Shown: positions 9,027 through 18,384, numbered from the stretch's first letter. The stretch: 64,000 nt of DNA from an uncultured Flavobacteriaceae bacterium (GCA_947494205.1 CANLUH010000002.1:186001-250000), one strand, 5' to 3'. Program-made: numbers and translations. Notes: generated by a model not told the origin, from the letters alone.

Positions 9027-9353
9027 ATGGATTTCGAAGCATTATTAAAAGACTTAAAAGCATCAATATTAGGATTGTTTGGAGAGAAGTGGGATGATTT
9101 AAAAAAAGAGTCTAAAAAAGATGTAGAACAATTTTTAGCAGAAAGTAAAGTAAAACTGGAACGTTGGACTAAATTATTGGCTAATGGAGATATTACTTTA
9201 GACGATTTTGAATGGTTATTAAAAAGCCAGAAAGATTTGTTATTAATGAAAGCATTACATAAAGCTGGTGTTAGTAAAATTAGTCTAGGACACTTCAAAA
9301 ATAAAATTATAAAAACAATAGTAGATACTGTTAAAACAATAGTATTAACTTAA
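9027..9353 (+). CDS. small helical protein, 108 aa, unknown
   Basis: 108 aa without a signal peptide. It is strongly amphipathic and helical throughout; the N-terminal half is rich in Lys and Asp (KWDDLKKESKKDVEQFL) and the C-terminal end is hydrophobic and basic (KNKIIKTIVDTVKTIVLT). The gene lies between the lipoprotein and the patatin-like gene, with a strong terminator just after it. It could be a peripheral membrane protein or a lipid-binding partner of its neighbours. No family was recognised. Confidence 0.6.
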   Translation: MDFEALLKDLKASILGLFGEKWDDLKKESKKDVEQFLAESKVKLERWTKLLANGDITLDDFEWLLKSQKDLLLMKALHKAGVSKISLGHFKNKIIKTIVDTVKTIVLT

Positions 9354-9384
9354 AATAGTAAGAATATATAGTAAATAAGTATTT

Positions 9385-9430
9385 AAATTAACGTGATAGT
9401 GTAGTGTCGCTTTCACGTTAATTTATTTTT
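9385..9430 (+). terminator. strong hairpin terminator
   Basis: A perfect 12-bp stem (9385-9396 with 9413-9424), 16-nt loop, then ATTTTT. It ends the lipoprotein/small-protein unit and lies 22 bp before the patatin-like gene, so that gene needs read-through or its own promoter. Confidence 0.75.
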
Positions 9431-9451
9431 ATACCCCAAAAAATAATCTAT

Positions 9452-11815
9452 ATGAATATAATAATGTCATTCTTTAATGGTTTTGGCATCTGGTTTAAGG
9501 TGTTAATTTCAGAGTTACTTAATAATATTATTAGTGTGCTATTAGTAGCATTAATTTATTTTATGCTATGGTTCTTTCCGCAAACTTTAGATTTACTTTT
9601 GGTTTTAAATCAGAACAGTGCTATTAGTATTTGGGAGGTTTTTACTTTAGAAGTTCCATTGTATTTCTCATTGTTAGTCATTATTTCTTTTTTCATTTGG
9701 AATGCGCCAAAGTATTTCTACAGGGCAAATTATTCACAAATTACACTTAAAAACATTTTAAAGTTTAGTCCTACAAAACACTATGCAACAATAACAAAAA
9801 GTAGTAAGTATAGTTATAATTGTAAATATCATGTTAGAAAAGTATTGCCAAGAGTTTTAGGCTGTTTAGTCTTATTTGTATCTGCATTTGCCATTTTAAA
9901 TGCGATGGAGTTGTTTGATATAGAAAACAATTTAAGTAATTTATTAAATCCATCAAACACATTAGTAATTATTGCAGTAGTACTATTATTGCTATTAGAA
10001 TATAATATTTATAGTTTTTTAAGACGATTAGTACGTAAGTTGCCTAAACGTAATTATATTGTAGTAGGCGCTATCTTTTTATTATTCATTTTTATTTTGG
10101 GACTTGGAGCAGCTAATAATCAAGCAGAAAAGGATTTAATATTATTGTTTTATTCTAACTTATCATTAGCGTTAATTTTCTTCATTTTATCATTCAATAC
10201 TAAAGATTTATTAACGCAACGTACTAAACCTATTTTCTATGGTGGTATTATTGCTTCTGGTGTATTAGTATTGTTAGTGTCGCTCATTTTTAATATAAAA
10301 CCAGATATCGCAATGCTTATAAATCCATTATCGGTATTACTTATTTGTTTAATGGCTTTATATCTTATTTCTTTTGTATTTGTATTTATAGGTAAAAAAA
10401 TACAATTTCCATTATTTACATTTGTTGTTATTATTGGGTTGTTATTATCTAAATACAATGCTAATAGCGATAGCTTTAATCATTACGAATTAGATACTAC
10501 AGTAAGGAGTAATCAAGATCGAACACTTTTAAAAGCTTATGTTAAAGATTGGATAAATAATAGAAAAACTAAAATAGAACAAGCTAAGGATGCGTCTTAT
10601 CCTATACTATTTGTGTCTTCAGAAGGAGGCGGGTCTAGAGCAGGATTATGGTCGTTTTTAATACATAGTTATTTATCTGAAAACTCTAATAATAAATATT
10701 ATACAGACCATTTATTTTCGTTAACAGGAGCTTCTGGTGGAGGCGCAGGAAATGCAATGTATTTTGCTGCTGCACAGCAAGCAGAATTAAATAATAAAAC
10801 GGTAGATTATAAACACAATAATGCCAAATTTAAATATAAGGCCAGTACTATATATTCTAAAAATTATTTATCAACCTCAATAGTAGGATTGCTAGGAAGA
10901 GATTTTTTTAAAAGTATACTCAGTATTTTTCCTTTCGATAATAGGGGAGAGCTATTACAAAACGAATGGCAAAATGCATACAACGAAGTCTTTAAATCTA
11001 ATAGTAACGATTTAGAAAAGGAAGTATTATCTTTTTATTCTAAAAGTGATACCTCTGGATTTGTTCCGCCATTATTATTTATGAATAGTACACACGCCCA
11101 AACAGGTAAGTACAGTGTGATTAGTCCTGTAGATTTTAGCGATTCTAAATTATTTTCTGGTTACTTTGATTACATAGATAAAATAAGAACGATAAAAGGA
11201 AAAACACATTCTGTAAAATTAGTAGAAGCCATGCGTATTAATGCGGCATTTCCTTATCTAACACCAGCAGGAGAAGTTAAAGATGTAGGCTTATTTGGAG
11301 ACTCTGGCTATTATGATAATATTGGAGGAACCGTAACTACAGCCTTACAATATGTTTTTAAAGAAGTATTAAATGAAACACCAGAATTTAGTACTATTAA
11401 AAGTAAAATAAAGCTACAAAGTGTTTTAATTTATAGTGATTTGGATAATGAAAGTTTAGAAGGGGAGCAGTATAAGCCCATTTCTCAGTTAGATGCACCT
11501 TTAAAAATATTATTAAATGTTAGATCCGGGCATACAAAAGAGCAAATAGCTAAGTTAGATGAAGTACCATTAAAACTTAGACGTTCTTATATAATTCCTG
11601 GAACTAAAACGAGTACAATGCTTCAAGCACGTATTAGAAATTTAAAAGAAGAGCAAAGCGATAGTATTAAACCCATATTACCTTTAGGACGTTATTTGTC
11701 TAGTACAGCAATAAAAGCCATGGAAAAGAGTTTAGAATTAAAGGACGTTAAATCTAAATTAGATAAATTATTAATTTACGAAACCGTTTCTAAAACAAAA
11801 GATACTATTAAATAG
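9452..11815 (+). CDS. patatin-like phospholipase with N-terminal membrane domain
   Basis: 787 aa. The N-terminal half (about residues 10-345) has a series of hydrophobic membrane segments. The C-terminal half is a patatin domain: the oxyanion motif GGGSR (392-396), the nucleophile elbow GASGG (Ser428) and the dyad Asp617 in GDSGYYDNIGG. These are the parts needed for a serine/aspartate lipid acyl hydrolase. The enzyme domain should lie at the membrane face and act on phospholipids or lysolipids. Patatin effectors occur in CBASS defence, but no nucleotide cyclase is present nearby, so a defence role is only a weak possibility. Substrate is unknown. Confidence 0.82.
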   Translation: MNIIMSFFNGFGIWFKVLISELLNNIISVLLVALIYFMLWFFPQTLDLLLVLNQNSAISIWEVFTLEVPLYFSLLVIISFFIWNAPKYFYRANYSQITLKNILKFSPTKHYATITKSSKYSYNCKYHVRKVLPRVLGCLVLFVSAFAILNAMELFDIENNLSNLLNPSNTLVIIAVVLLLLLEYNIYSFLRRLVRKLPKRNYIVVGAIFLLFIFILGLGAANNQAEKDLILLFYSNLSLALIFFILSFNTKDLLTQRTKPIFYGGIIASGVLVLLVSLIFNIKPDIAMLINPLSVLLICLMALYLISFVFVFIGKKIQFPLFTFVVIIGLLLSKYNANSDSFNHYELDTTVRSNQDRTLLKAYVKDWINNRKTKIEQAKDASYPILFVSSEGGGSRAGLWSFLIHSYLSENSNNKYYTDHLFSLTGASGGGAGNAMYFAAAQQAELNNKTVDYKHNNAKFKYKASTIYSKNYLSTSIVGLLGRDFFKSILSIFPFDNRGELLQNEWQNAYNEVFKSNSNDLEKEVLSFYSKSDTSGFVPPLLFMNSTHAQTGKYSVISPVDFSDSKLFSGYFDYIDKIRTIKGKTHSVKLVEAMRINAAFPYLTPAGEVKDVGLFGDSGYYDNIGGTVTTALQYVFKEVLNETPEFSTIKSKIKLQSVLIYSDLDNESLEGEQYKPISQLDAPLKILLNVRSGHTKEQIAKLDEVPLKLRRSYIIPGTKTSTMLQARIRNLKEEQSDSIKPILPLGRYLSSTAIKAMEKSLELKDVKSKLDKLLIYETVSKTKDTIK

Positions 11816-11825
11816 TTAAAATTTA

Positions 11826-11856
11826 GACAAATGTCGTTTTATTTTGTATATTTGTC
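11826..11856. promoter_or_regulatory. inverted-repeat operator overlapping TA promoter
   Basis: GACAAAT (11826-11832) and ATTTGTC (11850-11856) form an inverted repeat with a 17-nt spacer. The right arm overlaps the promoter element TATATTTG (11847-11854, a perfect TAnnTTTG). The antitoxin ATG follows at 11877. This is the layout expected for antitoxin autorepression. Confidence 0.6.
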
Positions 11857-11876
11857 ATGTTTAAAAATTTAAAACT

Positions 11877-12329
11877 ATGAACACAGCTATACAGCACTCG
11901 TTGTCAGACGATGGAACAGGGGGACTATTACGTTATTTAAATTTAGATATTCCATTGCATAATGTTTACGATTTTATCGAATTATCAAGGAATGGTATTA
12001 ATAAGAAAAACTTATTATTTCTTGCTAAAAAAATTGAGTTCGATTTAAAAGAACTGGCATCTATACTTCATATCTCTGAGCGTACATTACAACGTTATAC
12101 AACTTCAAAAATATTAAGTCCAGATGTAAGTGAGCGCGCTATACAATTAGCACGTTTATATTGTAAAGGAGAAGATGTTTTTGGAGATTTAGAACAGTTT
12201 AAAAAATGGATGCAATATCCTAGTACGGCTTTAGGTATGAAAAAACCCAAAGAGTTATTAGATACTACATTTGGATTTCAATTATTAAACGAAGAACTTA
12301 CAAAAATAGAATACGGTATTTTTTCATAA
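11877..12329 (+). CDS. Xre/MbcA/ParS-type antitoxin of RES toxin
   Basis: 150 aa. The middle contains a helix-turn-helix-like segment (about residues 55-85, KELASILHISERTLQRYT). The C-terminal part resembles the DUF2384 (MbcA/ParS/Xre toxin-binding) domain, in the region from VFGDLEQFKKWMQYPSTALG to PKELLDTTFGFQLL. Such proteins bind and inhibit RES toxins and repress their own operon. The stop codon overlaps the toxin ATG by one base (TAATG), typical for this pair. An inverted repeat overlapping the promoter lies just upstream. Confidence 0.88.
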   Translation: MNTAIQHSLSDDGTGGLLRYLNLDIPLHNVYDFIELSRNGINKKNLLFLAKKIEFDLKELASILHISERTLQRYTTSKILSPDVSERAIQLARLYCKGEDVFGDLEQFKKWMQYPSTALGMKKPKELLDTTFGFQLLNEELTKIEYGIFS

Positions 12330-12781
12330 TGTTAGTATATCGCATAGCAAGAGACATTTACATAAACGATTTAACAGGTGTTGGAGCTAAAACAGTAGGA
12401 GGGCGCTGGAATTTTAAAGGCGTTTCTGTATTGTATACTAGTAGTTCTATAGCATTGAGTATGCTAGAATGTTTAGCACATTTTCCAGCGGCATTTGCAC
12501 CAAAAGATATGGCGTTAGCGTGTATAGAATTACCTGAAGACTCTATAAGTGAAATAACTATAGATGAATTACCAGAAAACTGGAGAGCTGTCCCGTCTCC
12601 AAGAGATTTAAAACAATTATCCTATAATTGGATTAAAAAACAAGACACATTAATCTTAAAAGTGCCTAGTATTATTGTGCCTCAAGAACCTAATTACATT
12701 ATTAATCCATTTCATAAAGACTTTAAAGATGTCGTTTTAAAAGAGGTAGTGCCTTTTTATTTTGATAATAGGGTGTTGTAA
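12329..12781 (+). CDS. RES domain toxin (NAD+-degrading type)
   Basis: 150 aa. It matches the RES family: N-terminal VYRIAR, GGRWNFKGVSVLYTS (about residues 27-42, with the conserved Arg, Tyr and Ser) and the conserved Glu in SMLECLAH (about residue 51). Characterised RES toxins deplete cellular NAD+, stopping growth; that activity is known for the family and inferred here. The gene is coupled to the antitoxin by a one-base overlap. Length is normal for the family and all motifs look intact, so the toxin is probably active. Confidence 0.9.
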   Translation: MLVYRIARDIYINDLTGVGAKTVGGRWNFKGVSVLYTSSSIALSMLECLAHFPAAFAPKDMALACIELPEDSISEITIDELPENWRAVPSPRDLKQLSYNWIKKQDTLILKVPSIIVPQEPNYIINPFHKDFKDVVLKEVVPFYFDNRVL

Positions 12782-12880
12782 CATTTGAAAGAGCGTTAAC
12801 TAACTGAGAATTGCCATTCACTCATTTAGATTTTTTGAACAACTAAACAAGGAATAGATTTGAAAATAAATCTAAACCAA

Positions 12881-13333
12881 ATGAAGAAAACTATAGTATT
12901 ATACTTGACAATATTTCTGAATCTTAACTTTTGTCTCTCACAAACCAAACCTGAAATTAATTCATTATTAAACGAAGTTGCAAAAACAGAAAATTCTATC
13001 GGAATTGTAAAAACAAAGCAAACTGAAAAAATTATGGCTTTCGGAGAAAAGTCGTTACCTATTCTTGCGGAATTTTTTACTGATTCAAATGTGACTGAAA
13101 TAAAATCTGAATGTAATAATCGCAATATAACTAAAGGAGAATTAGCGATAATTATTGCTGACCGAATTAAAGGAATGCCGTTTGCTCTTTTGACAGGAGT
13201 TCAAAATTGCACAATGGAATTTTGCATAAACAATCCAAACTTGATAGAGTATTATTTACCTTGGATTGAAATAGATAGCGGAAAATCATTTAAAGAAAAA
13301 TATCTCAGTTGGTTGAAAAATAAAGATTTGTAA
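12881..13333 (+). CDS. secreted unknown protein, 150 aa
   Basis: The ATG at 12881 is chosen because a signal peptide starts there (MKKTIVLYLTIFL, cleavage after about residue 20, SQ); an upstream in-frame TTG at 12860 would spoil it. The mature protein of about 130 aa contains a segment, KIMAFGEKSLPILAEFFTD, that resembles HEAT-like helical repeats, and four Cys residues that could pair after export. I recognise no family. It follows the toxin-antitoxin pair by about 100 bp and looks like a single-gene insertion in an accessory region. Confidence 0.6.
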   Translation: MKKTIVLYLTIFLNLNFCLSQTKPEINSLLNEVAKTENSIGIVKTKQTEKIMAFGEKSLPILAEFFTDSNVTEIKSECNNRNITKGELAIIIADRIKGMPFALLTGVQNCTMEFCINNPNLIEYYLPWIEIDSGKSFKEKYLSWLKNKDL

Positions 13334-13355
13334 CAGTGTTATATATAAAAATAAA

Positions 13356-13916
13356 ATGAAAAAGTATTTTGAATGTTTTATAATTATAATGCTATGCTTA
13401 AGTGTACAATCTCTTTATGCTCAAAGTTCATTTAGATTATTAAAAAAATCTGAAAATTTATTTAATAAAGGAAAGTATGACAAAGCATTAAAAAAAATAG
13501 TTCGAGCAGAAAATGCTGATTATTGTTCATGTGGAAACTGTGATATAGAATTAAATTGGCAAGCTAATTTATTACGTTATAAAATTTATAATAAATTAGG
13601 TAAGCATAGTGAGTCTAGACAAGCTTTGGATTCTATATACTTTATAAGTAATAAAACGGATTCATTAAAGTTTATAACCTATCAAATAGAATATGGTAAA
13701 GCTTTTATTTCTGAAAATATTGACTTGTCATTATCTAAAATAAAAATTATCTATAATAAAAAGAAAGAGTGTTATATTGATATTCCATTAGGACGTGAGG
13801 AGAAACCAATGCGATTTAAGGTTGGTTATGAATATTCTATTGTTGAACATAATGAAGAAAAAATAAAACTATTTTTAAAATCTTCAATATATAAAATGAT
13901 AAAAAATAACCAATAG
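13356..13916 (+). CDS. secreted unknown protein with TPR-like helices
   Basis: 186 aa. A signal peptide covers residues 1-22 (ends LYAQ). The following part (about 25-110) has helix pairs in the style of tetratricopeptide repeats (KSENLFNKGKYDKALKKI; QANLLRYKIYNKLGKHSES), interrupted by a Cys-rich loop CSCGNC. The C-terminal third is beta-like and basic. It lies 22 bp after the preceding secreted protein and may share its transcript. Function unknown. Confidence 0.6.
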   Translation: MKKYFECFIIIMLCLSVQSLYAQSSFRLLKKSENLFNKGKYDKALKKIVRAENADYCSCGNCDIELNWQANLLRYKIYNKLGKHSESRQALDSIYFISNKTDSLKFITYQIEYGKAFISENIDLSLSKIKIIYNKKKECYIDIPLGREEKPMRFKVGYEYSIVEHNEEKIKLFLKSSIYKMIKNNQ

Positions 13917-13940
13917 ATTAAACTGTACTAGTACACTAAA

Positions 13941-15683
13941 TTAATGCTTCCCTATTTCCGAAAGCTCTAAACCACTATCATCTTTATTAGGGTTAATAGC
14001 CTGTAAAATAAAAGCTATTGCAATAACAATAATACATCCCACGAAATTCAACCATAAAAACGGAAGGTTTATATATTCGAATTCATTTAATAAAAATAGA
14101 GCAATAACAATTGCTTGTGTAATTACAGCGCCTACAAATACTGCATTAGACTTTACAAACTTAAAGAAGAAAGCTAATAGAAATATACCTAAAACATTAC
14201 CATAGAAAATGGAACCAATAATATTTACTAATTGAATTAGATTCTCTGCTAAGTTGGCAACGCAGGCTACTCCAATGGCTATAACTCCCCAAGCTAATGT
14301 AAATAGCTTAGACACTTTAACCATCTCTTCTTCGCTTTTCTCTCCTGCATTACGCTTGTATAAATCTATAGTTGTTGTACTCGCTAAGGCATTTAGTTCA
14401 CTAGCAGTACTAGACATTGCTGCACTTAAAATAACAGCTAATAGTAAGCCAATTAAACCACGAGGTAAGTTGTTTAGTATAAAATGAATAAATACATAAT
14501 CTTTATCATTAGATTCTACTTTTATATTTTGTTCATCTCCAACTTTTTCTATTAACGCTCTTGCTTCCGCTCTTAAAGCATCATGTTCTGCATTAGCAAT
14601 AACAACGGCATCAATATAACTTGGAGCTTTATCTTCTATAAAACTATTATCAATATAATTCGTTATCGCTTCTTTTTTAGCAGTAAATAGGTCTAATTGT
14701 TTATGTTCTAAAGCTTTATATTCATCGGCATACGTAGAGTTTAAAACAGCAGTCTCGGCAGTAGGATTAAAGTTTAAAGGCGCTTCATTAAACTGATAGA
14801 ATACAAATACCATAACACCAACCAATAATATAAAAAATTGCATAGGGACTTTTAGAAGCCCATTAAATATTAAACCTAATTGCATTTCTTTTACCGATTT
14901 ACCAGATAAATAACGTTGTACTTGGCTTTGATCTGTACCAAAATAGGAGAGCATTAAAAAAGTACCGCCAATAATACCACTCCAAAAAGTATAACGATTG
15001 TTTAAATCGAAAGAGAAATCTAAAATTTCCATCTTTCCACTTGCACCAGCTATATCTAAAGCATTTGTAAAGTTTATATTTTCTGGAAGTTGATTCATTA
15101 TTAAAACGAAAGCAATAACCATTCCTGTGAAAATAACTACCATTTGATGTTTTTGCGTCACATTTACAGCTTTAGTACCACCAGAAACTGTGTAAATAAT
15201 AACCAAAACACCAATAATAACATTTAATAATAAAAGATTCCAACCTAAAACAGCCGATAAAATAATAGCAGGTGCAAAAATGGTAATTCCAGCTGCTAAT
15301 CCGCGTTGAATTAAGAATAAAATAGCTGCTAAAGTTCTCGTTTTTAAGTCGAAACGACTTTCAAGAAATTCATAAGCAGTATAAACTTTTAAACGATGGT
15401 ATAACGGAATAAATACCATACAAATAACAATCATGGCTATAGGAATTCCGAAATAAAACTGAACAAAGCCCATTCCAGAATGAAAGGCTTGTCCTGGAGT
15501 AGATAAAAAGGTAATGGCACTTGCTTGTGTTGCCATAACAGATAAGCCAATGGTCCACCATTTAGAGCTTTTACCGCCACCAATATAATCTTTAACGTTT
15601 TGGCTACCTCGTGTTTGCCACGTACCATAACCTACTATTAATAAAAGTGTACCTATAAGGATAATCCAGTCTAGAGTTTGCAT
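13941..15683 (-). CDS. sodium:solute symporter (SSS family)
   Basis: 580 aa, inner-membrane Na+-coupled transporter. It shows the SSS features: an N-terminal YGTWQTRGSQNVKDYIGGGKSSKWWTIG region (about 19-46), ATQASAITFLSTPGQAF, and the helix LLAVILSAAMSSTASELNALAS (about residue 416) that includes conserved Na+-site Ser residues. A charged insert (about 330-390) separates two helix groups. Upstream on the same strand are a 33-aa membrane peptide (3-bp gap) and a PIG-L deacetylase, so this is probably the last gene of a three-gene operon. The substrate may be a sugar or acid released by the deacetylase product; this is inference. Confidence 0.88.
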   Translation of the reverse strand: MQTLDWIILIGTLLLIVGYGTWQTRGSQNVKDYIGGGKSSKWWTIGLSVMATQASAITFLSTPGQAFHSGMGFVQFYFGIPIAMIVICMVFIPLYHRLKVYTAYEFLESRFDLKTRTLAAILFLIQRGLAAGITIFAPAIILSAVLGWNLLLLNVIIGVLVIIYTVSGGTKAVNVTQKHQMVVIFTGMVIAFVLIMNQLPENINFTNALDIAGASGKMEILDFSFDLNNRYTFWSGIIGGTFLMLSYFGTDQSQVQRYLSGKSVKEMQLGLIFNGLLKVPMQFFILLVGVMVFVFYQFNEAPLNFNPTAETAVLNSTYADEYKALEHKQLDLFTAKKEAITNYIDNSFIEDKAPSYIDAVVIANAEHDALRAEARALIEKVGDEQNIKVESNDKDYVFIHFILNNLPRGLIGLLLAVILSAAMSSTASELNALASTTTIDLYKRNAGEKSEEEMVKVSKLFTLAWGVIAIGVACVANLAENLIQLVNIIGSIFYGNVLGIFLLAFFFKFVKSNAVFVGAVITQAIVIALFLLNEFEYINLPFLWLNFVGCIIVIAIAFILQAINPNKDDSGLELSEIGKH

Positions 15684-15686
15684 AAT

Positions 15687-15788
15687 TTAAAAGGCTTGCA
15701 TGATTAAATGAAAAATAATAAAGTATAGGGCATTAGCTGCAAGTACTAAAGTGTACAGCTTTTTCCATTTATATTTAGACTGTTCCAT
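15687..15788 (-). CDS. 33-aa single-span membrane peptide preceding SSS symporter
   Basis: A short open frame with ATG at 15788 and stop at 15687, only 3 bp before the symporter start. It encodes 33 residues: a basic, hydrophilic N-terminus (MEQSKYKWKKLYT) then one hydrophobic helix (LVLAANALYFIIFHLIMQAF). This is the pattern of a small membrane subunit or regulator of a transporter, comparable in layout to YhdT preceding PanF, but not recognisably homologous. It lies 45 bp after the PIG-L gene stop. Coupling and composition support it as a real gene; function is inferred. Confidence 0.65.
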   Translation of the reverse strand: MEQSKYKWKKLYTLVLAANALYFIIFHLIMQAF

Positions 15789-15833
15789 AAGGACTATATT
15801 AAATGTGGGGTTAAAGACTTACTATAAATAAGT

Positions 15834-18359
15834 CTAGTTTTTAATTTCTGGGTTGTTATTAATATTATCCTTACCTATAGATAACATATTTGCGAATAAT
15901 CTGTATGCTCCAGATACACCTGCAGGAAACTCTCTAAAAAAGCTTAAACCTGTGTAGATGTAATGGCCTTTACCATGTTTTGCTACCAATAAACTTCCTG
16001 TTTTTGGTGTTTCTCCTTTATCGTGCATAGATAGGAGTGGGGTAAATTCTGGTCCCCAATCACTAGGAAAGTATAAACCACGTTCTTGAGTCCAACCTTC
16101 AAAATCCTTTTGTGTAATTTTATTAGGGAAGTTTAATAATTCATGTTTAGGGTTTAAAAGTGAAACCTCTGCAAACTCATCTGTAACACGATCTCTAGAT
16201 AATACTAATTTATAAGGTGCTAGTTCATCTACTTTTACTCTATGTCTTGTATTATATTGTACAACCATGTTTCCACCTCTAGCAACATAATCGAATAGTA
16301 TTTGCTGTTTAAAGTTTAATGCTTCAACAGTATTATATGCTCTAATGCCAACAACTACAGCATCAAAACGATCTAATGTTTCGGCATTAATATCTTCCGG
16401 TTTAATGGTCACAACATTGTAACCAATTTGCTGTAAGCTTTCAGGAACAACATCTCCAGCACCTTCTATGTACCCAATGTTTTCGCCTCGTTTTTGAATG
16501 TCTAACCTAACAATTTTACTTTCGCTAGGTAATAATACAGTTTGAAATGGAATGTGGTCGTAATCTATTTCTATTAGTTCTTTTGTATACGTTTTATCAC
16601 CTACTTTAACCATCGGTGTTATGTAACCTTCACTTTGATTTTTTGGAGGTATCACTGTAAACGTTAGTATTTGTTCTTGCCCTTTGTTAGCAATAGACAC
16701 TTTTTGTTGTTTTGGGTAAACGTTCCAGTTGTTTGGATGTGCTATTTCAATAACACCTTCTAAATTATCTTTTCCAGCTTTTACAATAACTAGGATATCC
16801 TTCTGTTTATCATTTTCAAAAATAATCACCTTTTCTGCTATTTTTGCAGATGCTTCAGGAATAATTTCAAACGGTTTGTAGACCTCTCCCTTTACAGGGT
16901 CATTAGTTTTATATACTATTGGAGTAGTGTATGGAATCATTACATTTCCAAAGTTTATATTAAAGGTAACATTAAATGGTCTAGGCGTTTCTGGTTTGCC
17001 TATTAAGGTTTCATCTTCTACAGAGTACATACCTAAAGACCCTTTTTTTACTAACCAATAAGGAGTTGTTATCGCATTTTGTTCTACAGGTTTAAAAGAT
17101 TCTTCAAGGTTTATCTTTACATTTTCATCTAAAGTTATCCCTTTGTTAATATAAATATGATTTGCTGAAGTTATAGAGACTAGATTCATCTTATAATTAC
17201 TTCTATTAATCGCTTCTAATTTTAAGTTTACCTGATCTGTTATTGTTGAATGATTAGTCTCTGCAACGGCTTCTAAATACAAACCAGAACATGCAGCTAT
17301 AATAGCTTTAATTTCTTTGGTTTTAATGGTTTTCCAATGGGTATCTTTTAACTGCTGTATTAAACTGTAAGCTTCTAATAACTTTGGTAATGATGCTGAA
17401 GGATTTTTAAAATCGAAATCAGCTTGTACTTTTTCAAGAATTGCACCAATAATTTGTCCGCCTTCTATACGATTCCAAGTCGTATTAATACCATCGAAAA
17501 CATTAGATTTATCCTTTGGTAAGTCTCCTTTTATTAATTCTATGTATTCGGTTTGTGTACCACGAGTTCCTGTATTACCAAAGCCTTGAGATTTATGCTG
17601 ACTTCTGCTTAACGAAGCAATTTCGGTATTACTTAATCCGCTAGAAGGGTAGTAGGTACCAATATCAAAATTTAATAAATTGGTTTTATCAGCTTTTTCA
17701 AACTTCTCTTTACTTCCGTAAAACCACCAAGATGTATTAAAGAATAAGCGTTTTGGTTGCCATGTACTTGTTCTTTTTAATTGATCAGAAAATATAGTTT
17801 TATCATTAGTAATATCAAAAGCTTCAACACTTAACATTGCCGAACTTGTATGATGTCCGTGTGTAGTTCCTGGTGTTCTATGGTTAAAACGATTAATAAT
17901 AATATCTGGTTTAAACTGTCTAATAGCTAAAACGACATCGCTTAGTACTTCGTCTTTATTCCATATCGCTAGAGTTTCATCTGGATGTTTAGAGTATCCA
18001 AAGTCGTTTGCTCTTGTAAAACGTTGTTCTCCACCATCTGTGCGTCTTGCTGCTAGTAATTCTTGGGTTCTAATAACACCTAGTAATTCTCTTATTTCCG
18101 GACCAATTAAATTTTGTCCGCCATCTCCTCTGGTTAACGATAAATATGCAGTACGTGCTTTTACATGGTTAGCCATGTAAGATATTAATCTGGTATTCTC
18201 ATCGTCTGGATGTGCTGCAACATATAAAACGGAACCTAAAAAGTTAAGTTTCTCTATAGATTCGTATATTTCTGAAGCGTTTGGTTTTTGGGGTTGCTGT
18301 GCATTTACAGTATTAAAACTGATTATAAATGCAATAAAGAAAACAAAGTAGTTTCGCAT
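15834..18359 (-). CDS. secreted PIG-L family deacetylase, large form
   Basis: 841 aa. Signal peptide at 1-20 (ends VNAQ). The catalytic PIG-L/LmbE domain follows, with the zinc motif AHPDD (49-53) and the second metal-site region THGHH near residue 160. The long rest includes beta-sandwich segments (about 380-600) and a C-terminal Rossmann/GATase1-like part (about 640-760, FDAVVVGIRAYNTVEAL). Such enzymes remove N-acetyl groups from amino sugars or related compounds. Export and the adjoining symporter point to processing of an outside substrate. A TAnnTTTG promoter lies 26 bp upstream of the ATG. Confidence 0.85.
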   Translation of the reverse strand: MRNYFVFFIAFIISFNTVNAQQPQKPNASEIYESIEKLNFLGSVLYVAAHPDDENTRLISYMANHVKARTAYLSLTRGDGGQNLIGPEIRELLGVIRTQELLAARRTDGGEQRFTRANDFGYSKHPDETLAIWNKDEVLSDVVLAIRQFKPDIIINRFNHRTPGTTHGHHTSSAMLSVEAFDITNDKTIFSDQLKRTSTWQPKRLFFNTSWWFYGSKEKFEKADKTNLLNFDIGTYYPSSGLSNTEIASLSRSQHKSQGFGNTGTRGTQTEYIELIKGDLPKDKSNVFDGINTTWNRIEGGQIIGAILEKVQADFDFKNPSASLPKLLEAYSLIQQLKDTHWKTIKTKEIKAIIAACSGLYLEAVAETNHSTITDQVNLKLEAINRSNYKMNLVSITSANHIYINKGITLDENVKINLEESFKPVEQNAITTPYWLVKKGSLGMYSVEDETLIGKPETPRPFNVTFNINFGNVMIPYTTPIVYKTNDPVKGEVYKPFEIIPEASAKIAEKVIIFENDKQKDILVIVKAGKDNLEGVIEIAHPNNWNVYPKQQKVSIANKGQEQILTFTVIPPKNQSEGYITPMVKVGDKTYTKELIEIDYDHIPFQTVLLPSESKIVRLDIQKRGENIGYIEGAGDVVPESLQQIGYNVVTIKPEDINAETLDRFDAVVVGIRAYNTVEALNFKQQILFDYVARGGNMVVQYNTRHRVKVDELAPYKLVLSRDRVTDEFAEVSLLNPKHELLNFPNKITQKDFEGWTQERGLYFPSDWGPEFTPLLSMHDKGETPKTGSLLVAKHGKGHYIYTGLSFFREFPAGVSGAYRLFANMLSIGKDNINNNPEIKN

Positions 18360-18384
18360 TATATTTTGATAGTTAGATAAGCAT

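Noticed and set aside
9452-11815. Patatin enzyme as a CBASS effector
   Set aside because: No CD-NTase, Cap2 or Cap3 gene nearby, and the N-terminal multi-helix domain is unlike CapV.
12786-13340. Integron-like gene cassette around the 150-aa secreted protein
   Set aside because: No attC-like paired core sites could be made out and no integrase is near.
13924-13935. TGTACTAGTACA palindrome between convergent genes as a terminator
   Set aside because: Perfect 12-bp palindrome but no loop and no T run; probably chance.
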